A DNA stretch of 64,000 nucleotides. Source: Guyparkeria hydrothermalis. GTDB lineage: Bacteria; Pseudomonadota; Gammaproteobacteria; Halothiobacillales; Halothiobacillaceae. Location of the stretch: contig NZ_JAJSED010000001.1 in assembly GCF_023555385.1 (NCBI RefSeq), forward strand, positions 1,364,001-1,428,000. The letters run 5' to 3'. This document shows, one piece after another, positions 44,987 through 56,433 of the stretch. The position numbers and the translations under genes are program-made. Position 1 is the stretch's first letter. Every line of letters starts with the position of its first letter. The notes beneath the pieces were generated by a model. That model searched no databases and was not told the DNA's origin. It saw only the letters and a program-made list of their open reading frames with translations.

Positions 44987-45889
44987 TTATTTCGCCGGCA
45001 GCGCGCCGCCTTCCGACTCGCCCTCGCCGTTCGGCGACCGGAAGTAGCGGAAGAACGGGCTGGCCGGATTCAGGATGAAGGTGTCGTTGCCGTTGGCGAA
45101 CACCTGGTCGTACGCCTGGATGCTGCGGTAGAAGGAGAAGAACTCCTCGTCCTGACCGTAGCTCTCGGCATAGGTCTCGGCCGCCTTGGCATCGCCCTCG
45201 CCTCGGATCTGGTCGGCCTCGCGCTCGGCCTCGGACAGGATGACCACACGCTGGCGATCGGCATCCGAGGTAATGCGCTTGGCCTGCTCCTCACCGCGCG
45301 AACGGATCGCCTTGGCCACCGTGGAACGCTCCTTCTCCATCCGCGAGTAGACCGACTCGCGCACTTCCTGCGGCAGTTCGATCCGCATGATGCGCACGTC
45401 AACGATCGCCAGACCCAGGCCCTCGATGTCCTGGTTGGTGGTCTCGATCACGTTGCGCATGAACAGGTCACGATCCCCGGAGACCACCTCGGCGATGGTC
45501 CGGCTGGAGATCTGGCTCTTCATGCTGTCCTTGACGATCTGGTTGAGCCGGCTCTCGGCCACGCCTTCCTGACCGCCGGTCGCCCGGTAGAAGTTCGCCG
45601 GATCGGTGATGCGCCACTTGATGTAGTAGTCGACGATCAGGTTCTTCTTCTCGCTGGTCAGGAACCGCTCGGGCGGCGTGGACAGCGAGAGGATGCGCGT
45701 GTCGAACAGGCGCACCGAGTTGACGAACGGCAGCTTGAAGTGGAGGCCCGGGTCGAAGTCGGTCTCGACGATCTCACCGAGACGGAACTTCACGCCCTCC
45801 TGGTATTCGGCCACCTGGAAGGTCGCGGTCGCGTACAGGAACACGACCACGACGATCAGCGGCAGCAGCAGACGTGTCACCCAGTTCAT
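44987..45889 (-). CDS. hflC: HflC, SPFH/Band 7 subunit controlling FtsH
   Basis: 300 residues. An N-terminal membrane helix (about 6-24) is followed by a Band 7/SPFH domain (VAEYQEGVKFRLGEIVE, DFDPGLHFKLPFV) and a coiled-coil region with SRGEEQAKRITSDADRQ. HflC with HflK forms a large periplasm-facing membrane cage around FtsH that regulates membrane protein degradation. Its ATG overlaps the hflK stop codon (ATGA). Confidence 0.96.
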   Translation of the reverse strand: MNWVTRLLLPLIVVVVFLYATATFQVAEYQEGVKFRLGEIVETDFDPGLHFKLPFVNSVRLFDTRILSLSTPPERFLTSEKKNLIVDYYIKWRITDPANFYRATGGQEGVAESRLNQIVKDSMKSQISSRTIAEVVSGDRDLFMRNVIETTNQDIEGLGLAIVDVRIMRIELPQEVRESVYSRMEKERSTVAKAIRSRGEEQAKRITSDADRQRVVILSEAEREADQIRGEGDAKAAETYAESYGQDEEFFSFYRSIQAYDQVFANGNDTFILNPASPFFRYFRSPNGEGESEGGALPAK

Positions 45890-47028
45890 TCGGACCCCCT
45901 CGTGCGCAGACCGGAGCGGTTGTTGTTGGAGGACGAGCTCGACGAGTCGCTACCGAAGGTCTGTCCGGTCGTCAGCGACGGCACGGCGAGCGGCGCCGTG
46001 TTACGGCTGTCCGTCTCCTGGACGACGCTACCCTTCACGCCGGCCGGCAGATTGAGAATGTTGTTGGCATTCTCCGGATCGACAATGATCTTGTTGCCCT
46101 TGGCGTAGATGTCGCCGAGCGTCTCGATGTACATCCGCTCGCGGATGATCGACGGCGCGATGCGGTAGGACTCCAGCAGCGCGTCGAAGCGGGCTGCCTC
46201 ACCCTGGGCCTTGTTCATCACGCGCGCCTTGTAGCCTTTCGCCTGCTCGAGGATCTGGGCAGCGTCACCACGGGCACGCGGCACCACCTGGTTGGCGTAG
46301 GCCAGCGCCTCGTTGATGTAGCGCTGCTCGTCCTCGCGGGCCCGGATGGCATCCTCGAAGGCCGGCTGCACCGGCTCGGGCGGCTGGACGTCCTGCAGGT
46401 TGACCGAGCGGACGTTCAGGCCGGTCTGGTAGGAATCGAGCAGTTCCTGCATGCGGGTGCGCACCGCGTCGACGATCTCGACACGGCCGTCGGTGAGGAC
46501 GTAGTCCATGCGGCTCGAACCGATCACCTCACGGGTCGCGCTCTGCATGACGTCCTGCAGCGTGCCGTTGGGATCACGCACGTTGAACAGGAACGACACC
46601 GGATCGAGCACAGTGAACTGGCTCGCCAGATCGACCTCGACGATGTTCTCGTCGTTGGTCAGCACCGACATGCTCAGCTCGCGGTCGCGGTACTGGTCGA
46701 CGTTGACCGTGACCACGTCCGAGATCGGATACGGCGGGTGCCAGTGCGGCCCGGGGCCGGCAGTGCTGGTGTACTTACCGAAGGTCAGCACGATGCCGCG
46801 CTGGCCTTCATCGACGATGTAGATGCCCGAGATCAGCCAGCCGATCAGCACGATCCCGATGATGGCAAGGATCCCCTTGGATCCGCCGGCATTGCCCATG
46901 CCGCCGCCACCGCTACCGCCGAAGCGATCTTTCAGGCGCCCGAGGGCATCGTCGATGTTGGGCGGTTTGCCCCGGCCGCGAGGGTTTGACCAGGGATCCT
47001 TACCGCCACCCGGCTCATTCCAGGCCAT
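45886..47028 (-). CDS. hflK: HflK, SPFH/Band 7 subunit controlling FtsH
   Basis: 380 residues. The glycine/proline-rich cytoplasmic N-terminus (MAWNEPGGGKDPWSNPRGRG) is typical of HflK. A membrane helix (about 52-70), the SPFH domain (IVDEGQRGIVLTFGKY), a coiled coil (NEALAYANQVVPRARGDAAQ) and a serine/asparagine-rich tail follow. Partner of HflC. GGAGAAG precedes the ATG; 147 bp separate it from hflX, more than elsewhere in the cluster, so an internal promoter is possible. Confidence 0.96.
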   Translation of the reverse strand: MAWNEPGGGKDPWSNPRGRGKPPNIDDALGRLKDRFGGSGGGGMGNAGGSKGILAIIGIVLIGWLISGIYIVDEGQRGIVLTFGKYTSTAGPGPHWHPPYPISDVVTVNVDQYRDRELSMSVLTNDENIVEVDLASQFTVLDPVSFLFNVRDPNGTLQDVMQSATREVIGSSRMDYVLTDGRVEIVDAVRTRMQELLDSYQTGLNVRSVNLQDVQPPEPVQPAFEDAIRAREDEQRYINEALAYANQVVPRARGDAAQILEQAKGYKARVMNKAQGEAARFDALLESYRIAPSIIRERMYIETLGDIYAKGNKIIVDPENANNILNLPAGVKGSVVQETDSRNTAPLAVPSLTTGQTFGSDSSSSSSNNNRSGLRTRGSE

Positions 47029-47175
47029 GGGCTTCTCCAATGATTGCCGCCGGGGAGCCCGGCGGGAATGGGTATTCGATACATCCTGCCCTGTCCGCGC
47101 CGACAAGCGGGCGCGCAAGGCAGCGCCAAAGTGTAGTGCTCGCCGGCAGGCGAGGCAACCGCGTGCACCGGCCGG

Positions 47176-48528
<1,353 letters not shown>

Positions 48529-48533
48529 CGGGG

Positions 48534-48785
48534 TTATTCGTCACCCCCGTTGTCACGCCCCTTCGGCTCCGGGTCGATGTTGACCGGCCGGGTCGGCACG
48601 ATGGTGCTGATGGCGTGCTTGTAGACCAGCTGGCTGACGTTGTTCTTCAGCAGCACGACGAAGTTGTCGAACGAGTCGATCTGACCTTGGAGTTTGATAC
48701 CATTGCGAAGATATATGGACACAGGAATGTGCTCACGACGCAACGTGTTGAGAAACGGTTCTTGTAGTGACTGGCTTTTGGCCAT
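48534..48785 (-). CDS. hfq: RNA-binding chaperone Hfq
   Basis: 83 residues. Sm1 and Sm2 motifs are intact: [39 protein letters not shown] and VYKHAISTI, followed by a short acidic tail. Hfq hexamers pair small RNAs with mRNAs. The short C-terminus lacks the long disordered tail of E. coli Hfq. AGAGGAAG precedes the ATG. A sigma-32-like promoter lies in the 202-bp gap upstream. Confidence 0.98.
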   Translation of the reverse strand: MAKSQSLQEPFLNTLRREHIPVSIYLRNGIKLQGQIDSFDNFVVLLKNNVSQLVYKHAISTIVPTRPVNIDPEPKGRDNGGDE

Positions 48786-48902
48786 GATTCTTCCTCTTGT
48801 GATTCTTCCGACCGATACCGTCGGCCGGTGGGCCGTTCTCGGCGGCCTTTCGACAACCGGCAATCCTCGCCTTGCGGCACGGACGCCTGGCTCAGCCCCT
48901 AG

Positions 48903-48929
48903 AAGTGGGGGCACGCCCGACATTTTCAA
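48903..48929 (-). promoter_or_regulatory. Sigma-32-like promoter before hfq
   Basis: Minus strand: TTGAAA (48929-48924), a 13-bp spacer, CCCCACTT (48910-48903), against consensus CTTGAAA-N13/14-CCCCATnT. One mismatch in the minus-10. E. coli has heat-shock promoters in the miaA-hfq region, which supports the idea. Confidence 0.4.
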
Positions 48930-48987
48930 TCCCGCACCGCCAGCGAGCCTAGTGTAGCGCCCCGACTCGGCCATGCACGCCGGCCCG

Positions 48988-49947
48988 TCAAGATTGGCAC
49001 AGGTCGACAAAATTCAGTATCCGCTCCTCGGCGGCGACGGTCGCCTCGGCATCCATCGCCTGCCACTCGCTCGCGCCTCGCAGCCAGGTGCGCTGGCGCT
49101 TGGCCAGCTGGCGCGTGGCGGTGATCGCGCGCTCGCGCATCGTCGCCCGATCGGTCTCGCCGGCCAGATAGGCCCAGGCCTGCCGATAACCGACCGCGCG
49201 CACGGACGGCATGCCGGCATGCAGATCGCCTCGCTGGTAGAGCGCCTCGACTTCGTCGAGAAAACCCGCGGCCAGCATCGCGTCGAATCGTTCGGCGACT
49301 GCCTGACGGGTGTGGGCGGTGCTGCGCGGCCACAGGGCGATCGGCAGCGTTTGCTCGTCGGCCAGTGGCGAGACCGGCGGATGACGGCGCTGCCACTCGG
49401 TCAGGCTCTGCCCGGTGGCCCGATGGACCTCGAGCGCCCGGCCGATACGCTGCGGATCGGTGGCATGAATGCGGGCGGCGGCCTCGGGGTCGACCTCGGC
49501 GAGCTGCGCGTGTATCGCCGGCCAGCCCACCCGCTCGGCCTCCTCGCGAACAGCCTCGCGGACCGCGGGTTCGGTCGGCGGCAGACGCGACAAGCCGCGC
49601 AGCAATGCCTGAAAGTACATCATGGTCCCACCGACGAGCAGAGGCACCCGGCCGGCTGCCCGCGCCGCGGCGATGGCATGGAGCGCATCGCGTGTGAACC
49701 GCTCGACGCTGTAGGCCTCGGCCGGGTCGCAGATATCGACCAATTCGTGCGGGTAGCGAGTCAGCAGGTCGGGCGACGGCTTGGCCGAGCCGATGTCCAT
49801 GCCGCGATAGATCATCACCGAGTCGACCGAGATGATCGACACCGGCAAGCGATCGGCCAGTCGCATGGCAAGCGCGGTCTTGCCCGAAGCCGTCGGGCCG
49901 GCGATGGCGACGATGGGCGGGGAACGGTCGATCGACGCCACCCTCAC
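48988..49947 (-). CDS. miaA: tRNA dimethylallyltransferase MiaA
   Basis: 319 residues. The P-loop [52 protein letters not shown] and [14 protein letters not shown] are conserved. MiaA adds dimethylallyl to A37 of tRNAs reading UNN codons. The start is taken as GTG 49947, overlapping the mutL stop (GTGA); another GTG two codons on is equally possible. Upstream residues in the frame are not conserved. Confidence 0.96.
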   Translation of the reverse strand: MRVASIDRSPPIVAIAGPTASGKTALAMRLADRLPVSIISVDSVMIYRGMDIGSAKPSPDLLTRYPHELVDICDPAEAYSVERFTRDALHAIAAARAAGRVPLLVGGTMMYFQALLRGLSRLPPTEPAVREAVREEAERVGWPAIHAQLAEVDPEAAARIHATDPQRIGRALEVHRATGQSLTEWQRRHPPVSPLADEQTLPIALWPRSTAHTRQAVAERFDAMLAAGFLDEVEALYQRGDLHAGMPSVRAVGYRQAWAYLAGETDRATMRERAITATRQLAKRQRTWLRGASEWQAMDAEATVAAEERILNFVDLCQS

Positions 49948-51755
49948 TGCCCCCGCATGAACCAGCGGTCGAGCTCGTCGATCGACAGCGTCCGCCAGGT
50001 GGGTCTGCCGTGGTTGCACTGGTCCGAACGCTCGGTGCGCTCCATGTCGCGCAGCAGCGCGTTCATCTCGGCGACCGTCAGGCGGCGGTTGGCGCGCACC
50101 GAGCCGTGACAGGCCATGGTCGAGAGAATCTCGTCGATGCGTTCGTCGACGATGGCCCGTGGCACAGTGTCCTCCGCCATCGGTACCCGCCGCAGTTCGG
50201 CAAGCATCTCGCGCACCAGGGTTTCGATATCCGCCTCGCGCAGCATGGCCGGCACCTCTCGCACCCGGACCCGTTCCGGACCGATCCGGTCGATCATCAC
50301 GCCGGCCGCACTGAACGCCTCCTGCCAGTTTTCGAACGCCTCGGCCTCCGACGGCGACACGGCCAGATCGACCGGCAGCAACAGCGGCGCGCCGGACAGG
50401 CCCCGCTCTCGATAGGTGCTCTTGAGACGCTCGTAGGTGACCCGCTCGGCGGCCGCGTGGGCGTCGACAATCACCAGCCCGTCACGGTTGCGCGCCAGTA
50501 TGTAGATCTCGCCCAGATGTTCGACCGCGTAGCCCAGCGGCGGGATTTCCTCGTCCGCCGGCAACGGCTCGGCGACACCCAGGCCCGACGGGACGCCCTG
50601 CGGCTGCTGACCGTGGGCGAGCAGCGACAGGTAGCCCTGCGAGCCCCGGCCCGTCGTCGCACCGCCCGCCGGGGAACCGAATGCCGGCCGGGCCGCCGAC
50701 ATCTCGCCACCCGGCACGCTCGTCGAGGGCGCGTGCGGGACCGATTCGACAGCGGCCGACGCACCGCCCGGGGCTGCCAGTGCCCGGTGCACCGTCTGGA
50801 ACAGGAAGTCGTGCACGCTGCGGGCGTCGCGAAAGCGCACCTCCGCCTTGGTCGGGTGGACATTGACGTCCACCGCCGCCGGGTCGAGCGTGAGCGAGAG
50901 CACGTAGGCAGGATGTCGACCGTGGTGCAGCACATCGCTGTAGGCGCGACGCACCGCGTGGGCGATCAGGCGATCGCGCACCACCCGGCCATTGACGAAG
51001 AACAACTGCTGGTCGGTCGAGGCACGCGCGTATTGCGGGCTGGCCACCCAGCCGGTCAGCGCGAAGCCGGAAGCGGCCGAGTCGATCTCGCGGGCCTGGT
51101 CGAGAAAGGCGCGTCCGAGGACCTTGGCAATGCGCGCCTCGATGGCATCGGCATCCGCCGCCGGCAGGTCGAGCACGCCCTTGTCGTTGTTGATCAGGCG
51201 AAAGGCCACCGAGGGGTTGGCCAGCGCGAGCTTGCGCAACAACTGGTCGACGTGACCGAACTCGGTGCGTTCAGTGCGCAGGAACTTGCGCCGGGCAGGC
51301 ACGTTGAAGAAGAGATCGCGCACATCGACCAGCGTGCCGGGCTTCGCCGGCGTTGGCCGAGGCTCGTCAATCACCCCGGGGGTCAGCTCCCAGCCGTGGT
51401 CGATGTCGGCCGTACGCGACACCAGCCGCAGACGGGAGATGGACTGGATGCTCGCGAGCGCTTCGCCGCGGAAACCGAAGCTGGCAACCGCCTCTAGGTC
51501 GTCGAGGTCGCGAATCTTGGAGGTGGCATGCGGCGCGATCGCCAGCGGCATTTCCTCGGGCGTCATACCGTGGCCATTGTCGCGAACGGACAGCTGCTTG
51601 ACCCCGCCGCCGGCGACCTGGACGTCGATCCGGTCGGCGCCGGCATCCAGGGCGTTCTCCACCAGCTCCTTGATGACGCTGGCCGGCCGCTCCACCACCT
51701 CGCCGGCGGCGATCTGGTTGACCAGGGATTGGGGCAACTGGCGGATTTCGGGCAT
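49944..51755 (-). CDS. mutL: DNA mismatch repair protein MutL
   Basis: 603 residues. The N-terminal GHKL ATPase has LPQSLVNQIAAGEVVERPASVIKELVENALDAGA, DNGHGM, HATSKI and GFRGEALASI. A proline/serine-rich linker (about 330-400) and a C-terminal dimerisation domain follow; I do not see the DQHAxxERxxYE endonuclease motif of non-methyl-directed MutLs, although VDAHAAAERVTYERL partly resembles it. GGGAG precedes the ATG. Part of the amiC-mutL-miaA-hfq-hflX superoperon. Confidence 0.96.
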   Translation of the reverse strand: MPEIRQLPQSLVNQIAAGEVVERPASVIKELVENALDAGADRIDVQVAGGGVKQLSVRDNGHGMTPEEMPLAIAPHATSKIRDLDDLEAVASFGFRGEALASIQSISRLRLVSRTADIDHGWELTPGVIDEPRPTPAKPGTLVDVRDLFFNVPARRKFLRTERTEFGHVDQLLRKLALANPSVAFRLINNDKGVLDLPAADADAIEARIAKVLGRAFLDQAREIDSAASGFALTGWVASPQYARASTDQQLFFVNGRVVRDRLIAHAVRRAYSDVLHHGRHPAYVLSLTLDPAAVDVNVHPTKAEVRFRDARSVHDFLFQTVHRALAAPGGASAAVESVPHAPSTSVPGGEMSAARPAFGSPAGGATTGRGSQGYLSLLAHGQQPQGVPSGLGVAEPLPADEEIPPLGYAVEHLGEIYILARNRDGLVIVDAHAAAERVTYERLKSTYRERGLSGAPLLLPVDLAVSPSEAEAFENWQEAFSAAGVMIDRIGPERVRVREVPAMLREADIETLVREMLAELRRVPMAEDTVPRAIVDERIDEILSTMACHGSVRANRRLTVAEMNALLRDMERTERSDQCNHGRPTWRTLSIDELDRWFMRGQ

Positions 51756-51849
51756 GGGACTCCCAAGGGCTCTGCACGAAGCGAAACCCTCATTGTCCCC
51801 CGCCCGGTGGCGCGGTGACAAGCGCGACGTCGGCCCTCGGCCGACGCCG

Positions 51850-53106
51850 TCAGAGCATGGCGTAACGGGTGCCCTGCGGCGCGTGTGCCGTGTAGTAGCT
51901 GTTCACACCCTCGAGGATCGATTCGGCGATCTTGCGCTGATACCAGGAACTGCGCAGACGCTTTTCCTCGTGCGGATTACTGATGAAGGCGCTCTCGACG
52001 AGAATCGAGGGAATGTCCGGCGACTTGAGCACCGCAAAACCGGCCTGCTGCACGGTTTCCTTGTGCAGCTCCGCGACGCTGTCGATGTGCTGCAGCACGC
52101 GATCACCAAAATCGAGACTGGATTCCAGTGTCTTGGTCTGTGCCAGGTCGAGCAGCACCGAGGCGACGTCCTTGTCGTGAGCCGCCAGCGACGCCCCACC
52201 GACGAAATCCGCACTGTTCTCCTTGGCCGCCAGCCAGCGGGCCGCCTCTGAGCTTGCGCCGTTCTGGCTCAGGCAATAGACGGATGCTCCCTTGGCCGAG
52301 GAGAGGCGGAAGGCATCCGCGTGCACCGAAATGAACAGGTCCGCCTCGTGCTTGCGGGCGATCTCGGTGCGCCCGCGCAAGGGAATGTAGCGGTCGTCGT
52401 CGCGCGTCATCACCGGCGTGAGGCCCGGCGTGGCGGCGATCAGGTCGCGCAGTTGCAGACCGATGTTGAGGACGACGTCCTTCTCGCGGGTGCCGCGACG
52501 GCCAATCGCGCCCGGATCCTTGCCGCCATGACCGGGATCGATCGCGACCACCAGGTCGCGGAATGCGCCGGAACCGGATTGCGCCGCGGATTCCTGCTGC
52601 GGCACATCGGGACGCTCGGCAATTACGGTCTCCTCGCCACCGCCATGCGGCAGGTCGACCACGAGCCGATAATCACCGCCGTCGGTCGGCGGCAAAATGA
52701 TGATCTGGGGACGGGCCCGCTTCTTGAGGTCGAATACCAGACGCAGGTCGTGACCGTTGCGCACGCCGGCCCGCAGCCCCTTGACCACCGGCGAGTCCGG
52801 CGCCGACGGCAGCGAGGCACCGGTCAGATGCGCGGAACGCACGTCGATCACGGCACGCGCGGGATTGTCGAGCAGCAGGGTGTCGAAATCGACCGGCGAG
52901 GAGATCGCGAATACATAGCGGGTGAAACGCTCGTGGCGCCCGGCCTGGACGCGCGAGACCGCCACCGACCTCGCCGCGAACGCCGAACCGGCGAACGGCA
53001 GGCCGAAGGCGGCTACCCCGCTTCCGATCGCGGAACGCAGAAAACGTCGACGCTCGGCGTCCAGCAAGGCGAGCGCTTCACGGGCAGATTGGGTTGAGTT
53101 GTTCAT
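51850..53106 (-). CDS. amiC: N-acetylmuramoyl-L-alanine amidase AmiC/AmiB-type, Tat-exported
   Basis: 418 residues. The N-terminus has a twin-arginine signal (RRRFLRSAIGSG about 19-30, then a hydrophobic stretch ending AFA). An AMIN domain (about 55-150) targets septal peptidoglycan, and an Amidase_3 catalytic domain has VVAIDPGHGGKDPGAIG (zinc His), RGRTEIARKHEADLFISVHAD (zinc His) and a final catalytic Glu in ILVESAFISNPHEE. It splits septal peptidoglycan during division and requires an activator such as the NlpD-like protein at 22851. AGAGGTGG precedes the ATG. Confidence 0.93.
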   Translation of the reverse strand: MNNSTQSAREALALLDAERRRFLRSAIGSGVAAFGLPFAGSAFAARSVAVSRVQAGRHERFTRYVFAISSPVDFDTLLLDNPARAVIDVRSAHLTGASLPSAPDSPVVKGLRAGVRNGHDLRLVFDLKKRARPQIIILPPTDGGDYRLVVDLPHGGGEETVIAERPDVPQQESAAQSGSGAFRDLVVAIDPGHGGKDPGAIGRRGTREKDVVLNIGLQLRDLIAATPGLTPVMTRDDDRYIPLRGRTEIARKHEADLFISVHADAFRLSSAKGASVYCLSQNGASSEAARWLAAKENSADFVGGASLAAHDKDVASVLLDLAQTKTLESSLDFGDRVLQHIDSVAELHKETVQQAGFAVLKSPDIPSILVESAFISNPHEEKRLRSSWYQRKIAESILEGVNSYYTAHAPQGTRYAML

Positions 53107-53332
53107 GTTCCACCTCTGGCAACACAGCCCCAAGATCGTGTTTCATCACACGGCCCTTACAGTGTGCGCCAAAAGGGAATTTTTTCAACAAATGCAAGAG
53201 GATAGCGGGCATTCCTAAACCCGATACACGATCCCGATTCACCAAATGTGGCGCCAACGCATCAAGAAAAGCACTAGATGATGTGGTTTGCGTGACGTTG
53301 AAAAAACACCACACTCGGGACGGCAAGCCGAC
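53107..53332 (-). promoter_or_regulatory. A+T-richer intergenic region before amiC
   Basis: 226 bp with no credible gene. It interrupts the otherwise compact tsaE-amiC-mutL series and is visibly lower in G+C. A TTGAAA with ACACTGTAAG about 17 bp later on the minus strand near 53160-53195 is a possible promoter for the amiC superoperon; the match is weak. Confidence 0.4.
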
Positions 53333-53827
53333 TCAGATGTCGCCTAGCCGCGCCATCCAGGCCTCGCCGCGCGGCGTTTTGGCCTGCAGGACGACATCGC
53401 GACAGGTCGGCTGGGTACTCTCCCCGGCCAGCGAGAGCTCGAGATCGGCGACCAGTTCGCCCTGCGCCTGCCCAAGCCATTCGATCAGCAGCAGGGCCTC
53501 GTCGAGCTCGTCGCGCAGGCCGAGGTAGTCGAGCTCCTCGGGGTCGGCCAGGCGATAGAGATCAAGGTGCAATACCCGTGCGGGGCCGCCGGTCGGCGCA
53601 TCGACGTCGTAGGGCTCGATCAGCGTGTAGGTGGGGCTGCGAATGGTGCCCGTGACACCCAGCGAGCGCAGGAAGGCCCGCGCGAAGGTCGACTTGCCCG
53701 CGCCCAGCTCCCCGCGCAGCGACAGGATGCCGGCAGGTGGCGCCAGGGAAGCCAGGCGGGCAGCCAGATCCTCGACGGCCGCCTGCTCCAGGGCCTGGGC
53801 CTCGCGGCGATTCTCAGCCGTCGCCAT
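53333..53827 (-). CDS. tsaE: tRNA threonylcarbamoyladenosine biosynthesis ATPase TsaE
   Basis: 164 residues. The Walker A loop SLRGELGAGKSTFARAFL, a switch-like SPTYTLIEPYD, HLDLYRLADPEELDYLGL and LLLIEWLGQ are all characteristic. TsaE works with TsaB and TsaD to form t6A37 on tRNAs reading ANN codons. Start at ATG 53827 with GAGGG upstream; it overlaps the end of nnrDE by 14 bp, implying coupled translation. Confidence 0.94.
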   Translation of the reverse strand: MATAENRREAQALEQAAVEDLAARLASLAPPAGILSLRGELGAGKSTFARAFLRSLGVTGTIRSPTYTLIEPYDVDAPTGGPARVLHLDLYRLADPEELDYLGLRDELDEALLLIEWLGQAQGELVADLELSLAGESTQPTCRDVVLQAKTPRGEAWMARLGDI

Positions 53828-55406
53828 CGCCACCCTCGTCCGAGGTCGATTGAAGGATGCGCCAGCCGCCGGCCGCAGCCGATCGGCCGTTGACGACGGC
53901 ACGAATCGAATCGCCCAGCTCGCCGGCTGCCATGCCCCATTCGCCATGACGTTCGGCCTCGATTTCGCCAGCCTCGGCGTGCACGCAGACCGCCGCTTCC
54001 ATCGCCGTGAATCGCGCCATGCCCATGCCGACGAAGGCGCCCAGCACGCCGGCCAGCACGTCGCCGCTGCCGGCGGTCGCCAGAGCGGCCGTACCGCGCT
54101 GGCATACGGCCAGACGCTCGCCGCCGGTCAGCACGGTACCGGCGCCCTTGAGCACTACCGCGCAACCGAATCGCTCCGACAGCGCGCGCGCAGAGCGCAG
54201 GCGGTCGGCATTGATGTCGGTCGCGCCACACTCGAGCATTGCAGCCGCCTCGCCCGGATGCGGTGTGACAATCGCCTCGCGTCCCTCGAGCGACTGCGGT
54301 CCCAGCAGTCGCAGGGCATCGGCATCGACGACCAGCGGCAACGGGCAGTCCCGCAGCGCCCGCCAGGCCTCAACAGCCCAGCGATCGCGTCCCAGCCCCG
54401 GCCCGACAACCACGGCCGTGGCCTCACCCGCCAGCCGCAGCAGGTCGCGGGCATTCTCGATGCCGTGGACAATCAGTTCGGGACGGCCGATATTGAGGGT
54501 TGCCGCATGCGCGGGGTGAGTGGCGACGATGACCTTGCCAGCCCCCACCCGCAATGCACCCTCGGCCGCGAGCCGTGCCGCGCCGGGCATGCCGCGATTG
54601 CCCGCGACGATCAGCACCGTGCCGAAGCTCCCCTTGTGCCCGTCACGTGGGCGCGCTGCCAGACGCAGACCACCCGGCAGCAATGGCACGCCCCCTGCCC
54701 GCTCACTCACCGGGTGGCCCAGTTCGGCCAGCACGCGCTCGCCACAGGCGGCCAGTGCCGGCCCAGTGGTCAACCCGCGCTTGATGCCGAGGAAGGTCAC
54801 GGTGACATCCGCGGTCAGTGTCAACGGGTCGAGCGCACCGGTATCGGCATTCACGCCGGACGGCAGGTCCACCGCCAGCACGCCCGGGCATTGCCGCAGG
54901 CCGTCGAGTTCGTCTCCGACCCGCTCGAGAAACTCGGCCGCATCGCCGGCGATCGGCCGCGACAGGCCGACGCCGAACAGAGCATCGACCACCACTTCGG
55001 CCCGCTCGAACGCGCTGGCCACAGCCTCGGGGGCCACTGCAACCTCGATCGCCGGCAAGGCCTCCCGCAGTGCGGCCCAGGCATGCGCGGCGCTGCCGTG
55101 AAATTCGGGCTGCTGCCAGCCCAGCAAACTCACATCGAGACCGGCCTGATGTGCCAGGCGGGCGATCACCAGCCCGTCACCGCCGTTCTGCCCCGGGCCG
55201 ATAAGCACCGCCAGCCGCCCGGCCTCGGGCCAGCGACGGCGCAGCTCAAGGAAGGCCGCCTCGCCGGCACGCTCCATCAGCCCGTAGGCATCCACCCCGC
55301 CGGCGAAGAGCTCGCGTTCGTGGGCCTGGACCGCCTCGACCGACCAGGCCCGCATCAGGCCGGGCGCGACCGGCGTTCGGATCAGCTGTGGCGCGCGGGC
55401 CGGCAT
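53814..55406 (-). CDS. nnr: Bifunctional NAD(P)H-hydrate epimerase/dehydratase (YjeF/Nnr)
   Basis: 530 residues. The N-terminal epimerase domain (about 20-220) has GLMERAGEAAF and GPGQNGGDGLVIAR; the C-terminal ADP-dependent dehydratase domain contains VIVATHPAHA, VVVGPGLGRD, VTPHPGEAAAML and ATAGSGDVLAGVLGAF. It repairs hydrated NADH/NADPH. Located between trpS and tsaE; the yjeF-tsaE-amiC-mutL series is conserved in gammaproteobacteria. Starts 4 bp after the trpS stop codon. Confidence 0.95.
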   Translation of the reverse strand: MPARAPQLIRTPVAPGLMRAWSVEAVQAHERELFAGGVDAYGLMERAGEAAFLELRRRWPEAGRLAVLIGPGQNGGDGLVIARLAHQAGLDVSLLGWQQPEFHGSAAHAWAALREALPAIEVAVAPEAVASAFERAEVVVDALFGVGLSRPIAGDAAEFLERVGDELDGLRQCPGVLAVDLPSGVNADTGALDPLTLTADVTVTFLGIKRGLTTGPALAACGERVLAELGHPVSERAGGVPLLPGGLRLAARPRDGHKGSFGTVLIVAGNRGMPGAARLAAEGALRVGAGKVIVATHPAHAATLNIGRPELIVHGIENARDLLRLAGEATAVVVGPGLGRDRWAVEAWRALRDCPLPLVVDADALRLLGPQSLEGREAIVTPHPGEAAAMLECGATDINADRLRSARALSERFGCAVVLKGAGTVLTGGERLAVCQRGTAALATAGSGDVLAGVLGAFVGMGMARFTAMEAAVCVHAEAGEIEAERHGEWGMAAGELGDSIRAVVNGRSAAAGGWRILQSTSDEGGDGDG

Positions 55407-55410
55407 CGCT

Positions 55411-56433
55411 TTAGCCCAGGATGTCCGGGCGTGGCAGGAAACCGAGCGCGTCGAAGGCGCGCTGCAGCGTCGGGCGGGCACGGGCCGCGGCGCGCTCGGC
55501 GCCCTGGGCGAGGATCGCATCGAGGCCCGCCTCGTCGGCGCGGATCTCGCGATAGCGCGCCACGATCGGCTCGAGGTGGGCGATGACCGCCTCGCCGGTT
55601 TCGACCTTGAGCTTGCCGTAGCCCTCTCCCGACAGGCGGCTCTCGATCGACTCGATCGACTCGTCGCCGAAGATCGACAGCAGGGTCAGCAGGTTGGAGA
55701 CGCCCGGCTTGTTCTCCGGGTCGAAGCGGATGTCCATGTCCGAGTCGGTCACCGCCTTCTTGAACTTCTTGAGGATCTTCTTCGGCTCGTCGAGCAGCGC
55801 GACGTAGCTCGCCTCGCTGGGATCGGACTTCGACATCTTGGCGGTCGGGTCCTGCAGCGACATCACGCGCGCGCCCGCCTTGGGGATGAACGGCTCGGGC
55901 ACCGTGAAGATGTCGCCGTAGAGCTTGTTGAAGCGCATGGCGAGATCACGGGTCAGCTCGAGGTGCTGCTTCTGGTCGGCGCCGACCGGCACGTGGGTGG
56001 CCTGGTAGAGCAGGATGTCGGCGGCCATGAGCACGGGGTAGTCGAACAGGCCGGCGTTGATGTTGGCCTGGTGGCGCTGCGACTTGTCCTTGAACTGGGT
56101 CATGCGCTCGAGCTCGCCCATGTAGGTGTAGCAGTTGAGCACCCACCCGAGCTCGGCATGCGCCGGGACGTGCGACTGGACGAACAGCGTGCTCTTGTCC
56201 GGGTCGAGTCCGCAGGCGAGGTAAAGCGCGAGGAAGTCGTAGCAGCGCGAGCGGAACTCGGCCGGGTCCTGGCGCACGGTGATCGCGTGCAGGTCAACCA
56301 GCATGAACAGCGCATCGTGCGTGTCCTGCATGTTGACCCAGTTGCGGATCGCGCCGACGTAGTGGCTGATCAGCAGTTGCCCCGAAGGCTGGATGCCGGA
56401 GAGCACCACCGGCGGCTTGTCGTTCTTGGACAT
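55411..56433 (-). CDS. trpS: Tryptophanyl-tRNA synthetase
   Basis: 340 residues. Class I synthetase: [20 protein letters not shown] contains the HIGH-equivalent, and AKMSKSDPS the KMSKS loop. The central [26 protein letters not shown] is diagnostic for TrpRS. The start is set at MSKNDKPPV. The ribosome site is weak. It heads the minus-strand trpS-nnr-tsaE series and is divergent from the HAD phosphatase gene. Confidence 0.97.
   Translation of the reverse strand: MSKNDKPPVVLSGIQPSGQLLISHYVGAIRNWVNMQDTHDALFMLVDLHAITVRQDPAEFRSRCYDFLALYLACGLDPDKSTLFVQSHVPAHAELGWVLNCYTYMGELERMTQFKDKSQRHQANINAGLFDYPVLMAADILLYQATHVPVGADQKQHLELTRDLAMRFNKLYGDIFTVPEPFIPKAGARVMSLQDPTAKMSKSDPSEASYVALLDEPKKILKKFKKAVTDSDMDIRFDPENKPGVSNLLTLLSIFGDESIESIESRLSGEGYGKLKVETGEAVIAHLEPIVARYREIRADEAGLDAILAQGAERAAARARPTLQRAFDALGFLPRPDILG

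Noticed and set aside
53078-53326. A small minus-strand frame in the gap before amiC
   Set aside because: It overlaps the amiC start, has no recognisable family, and the area is better explained as a promoter region.
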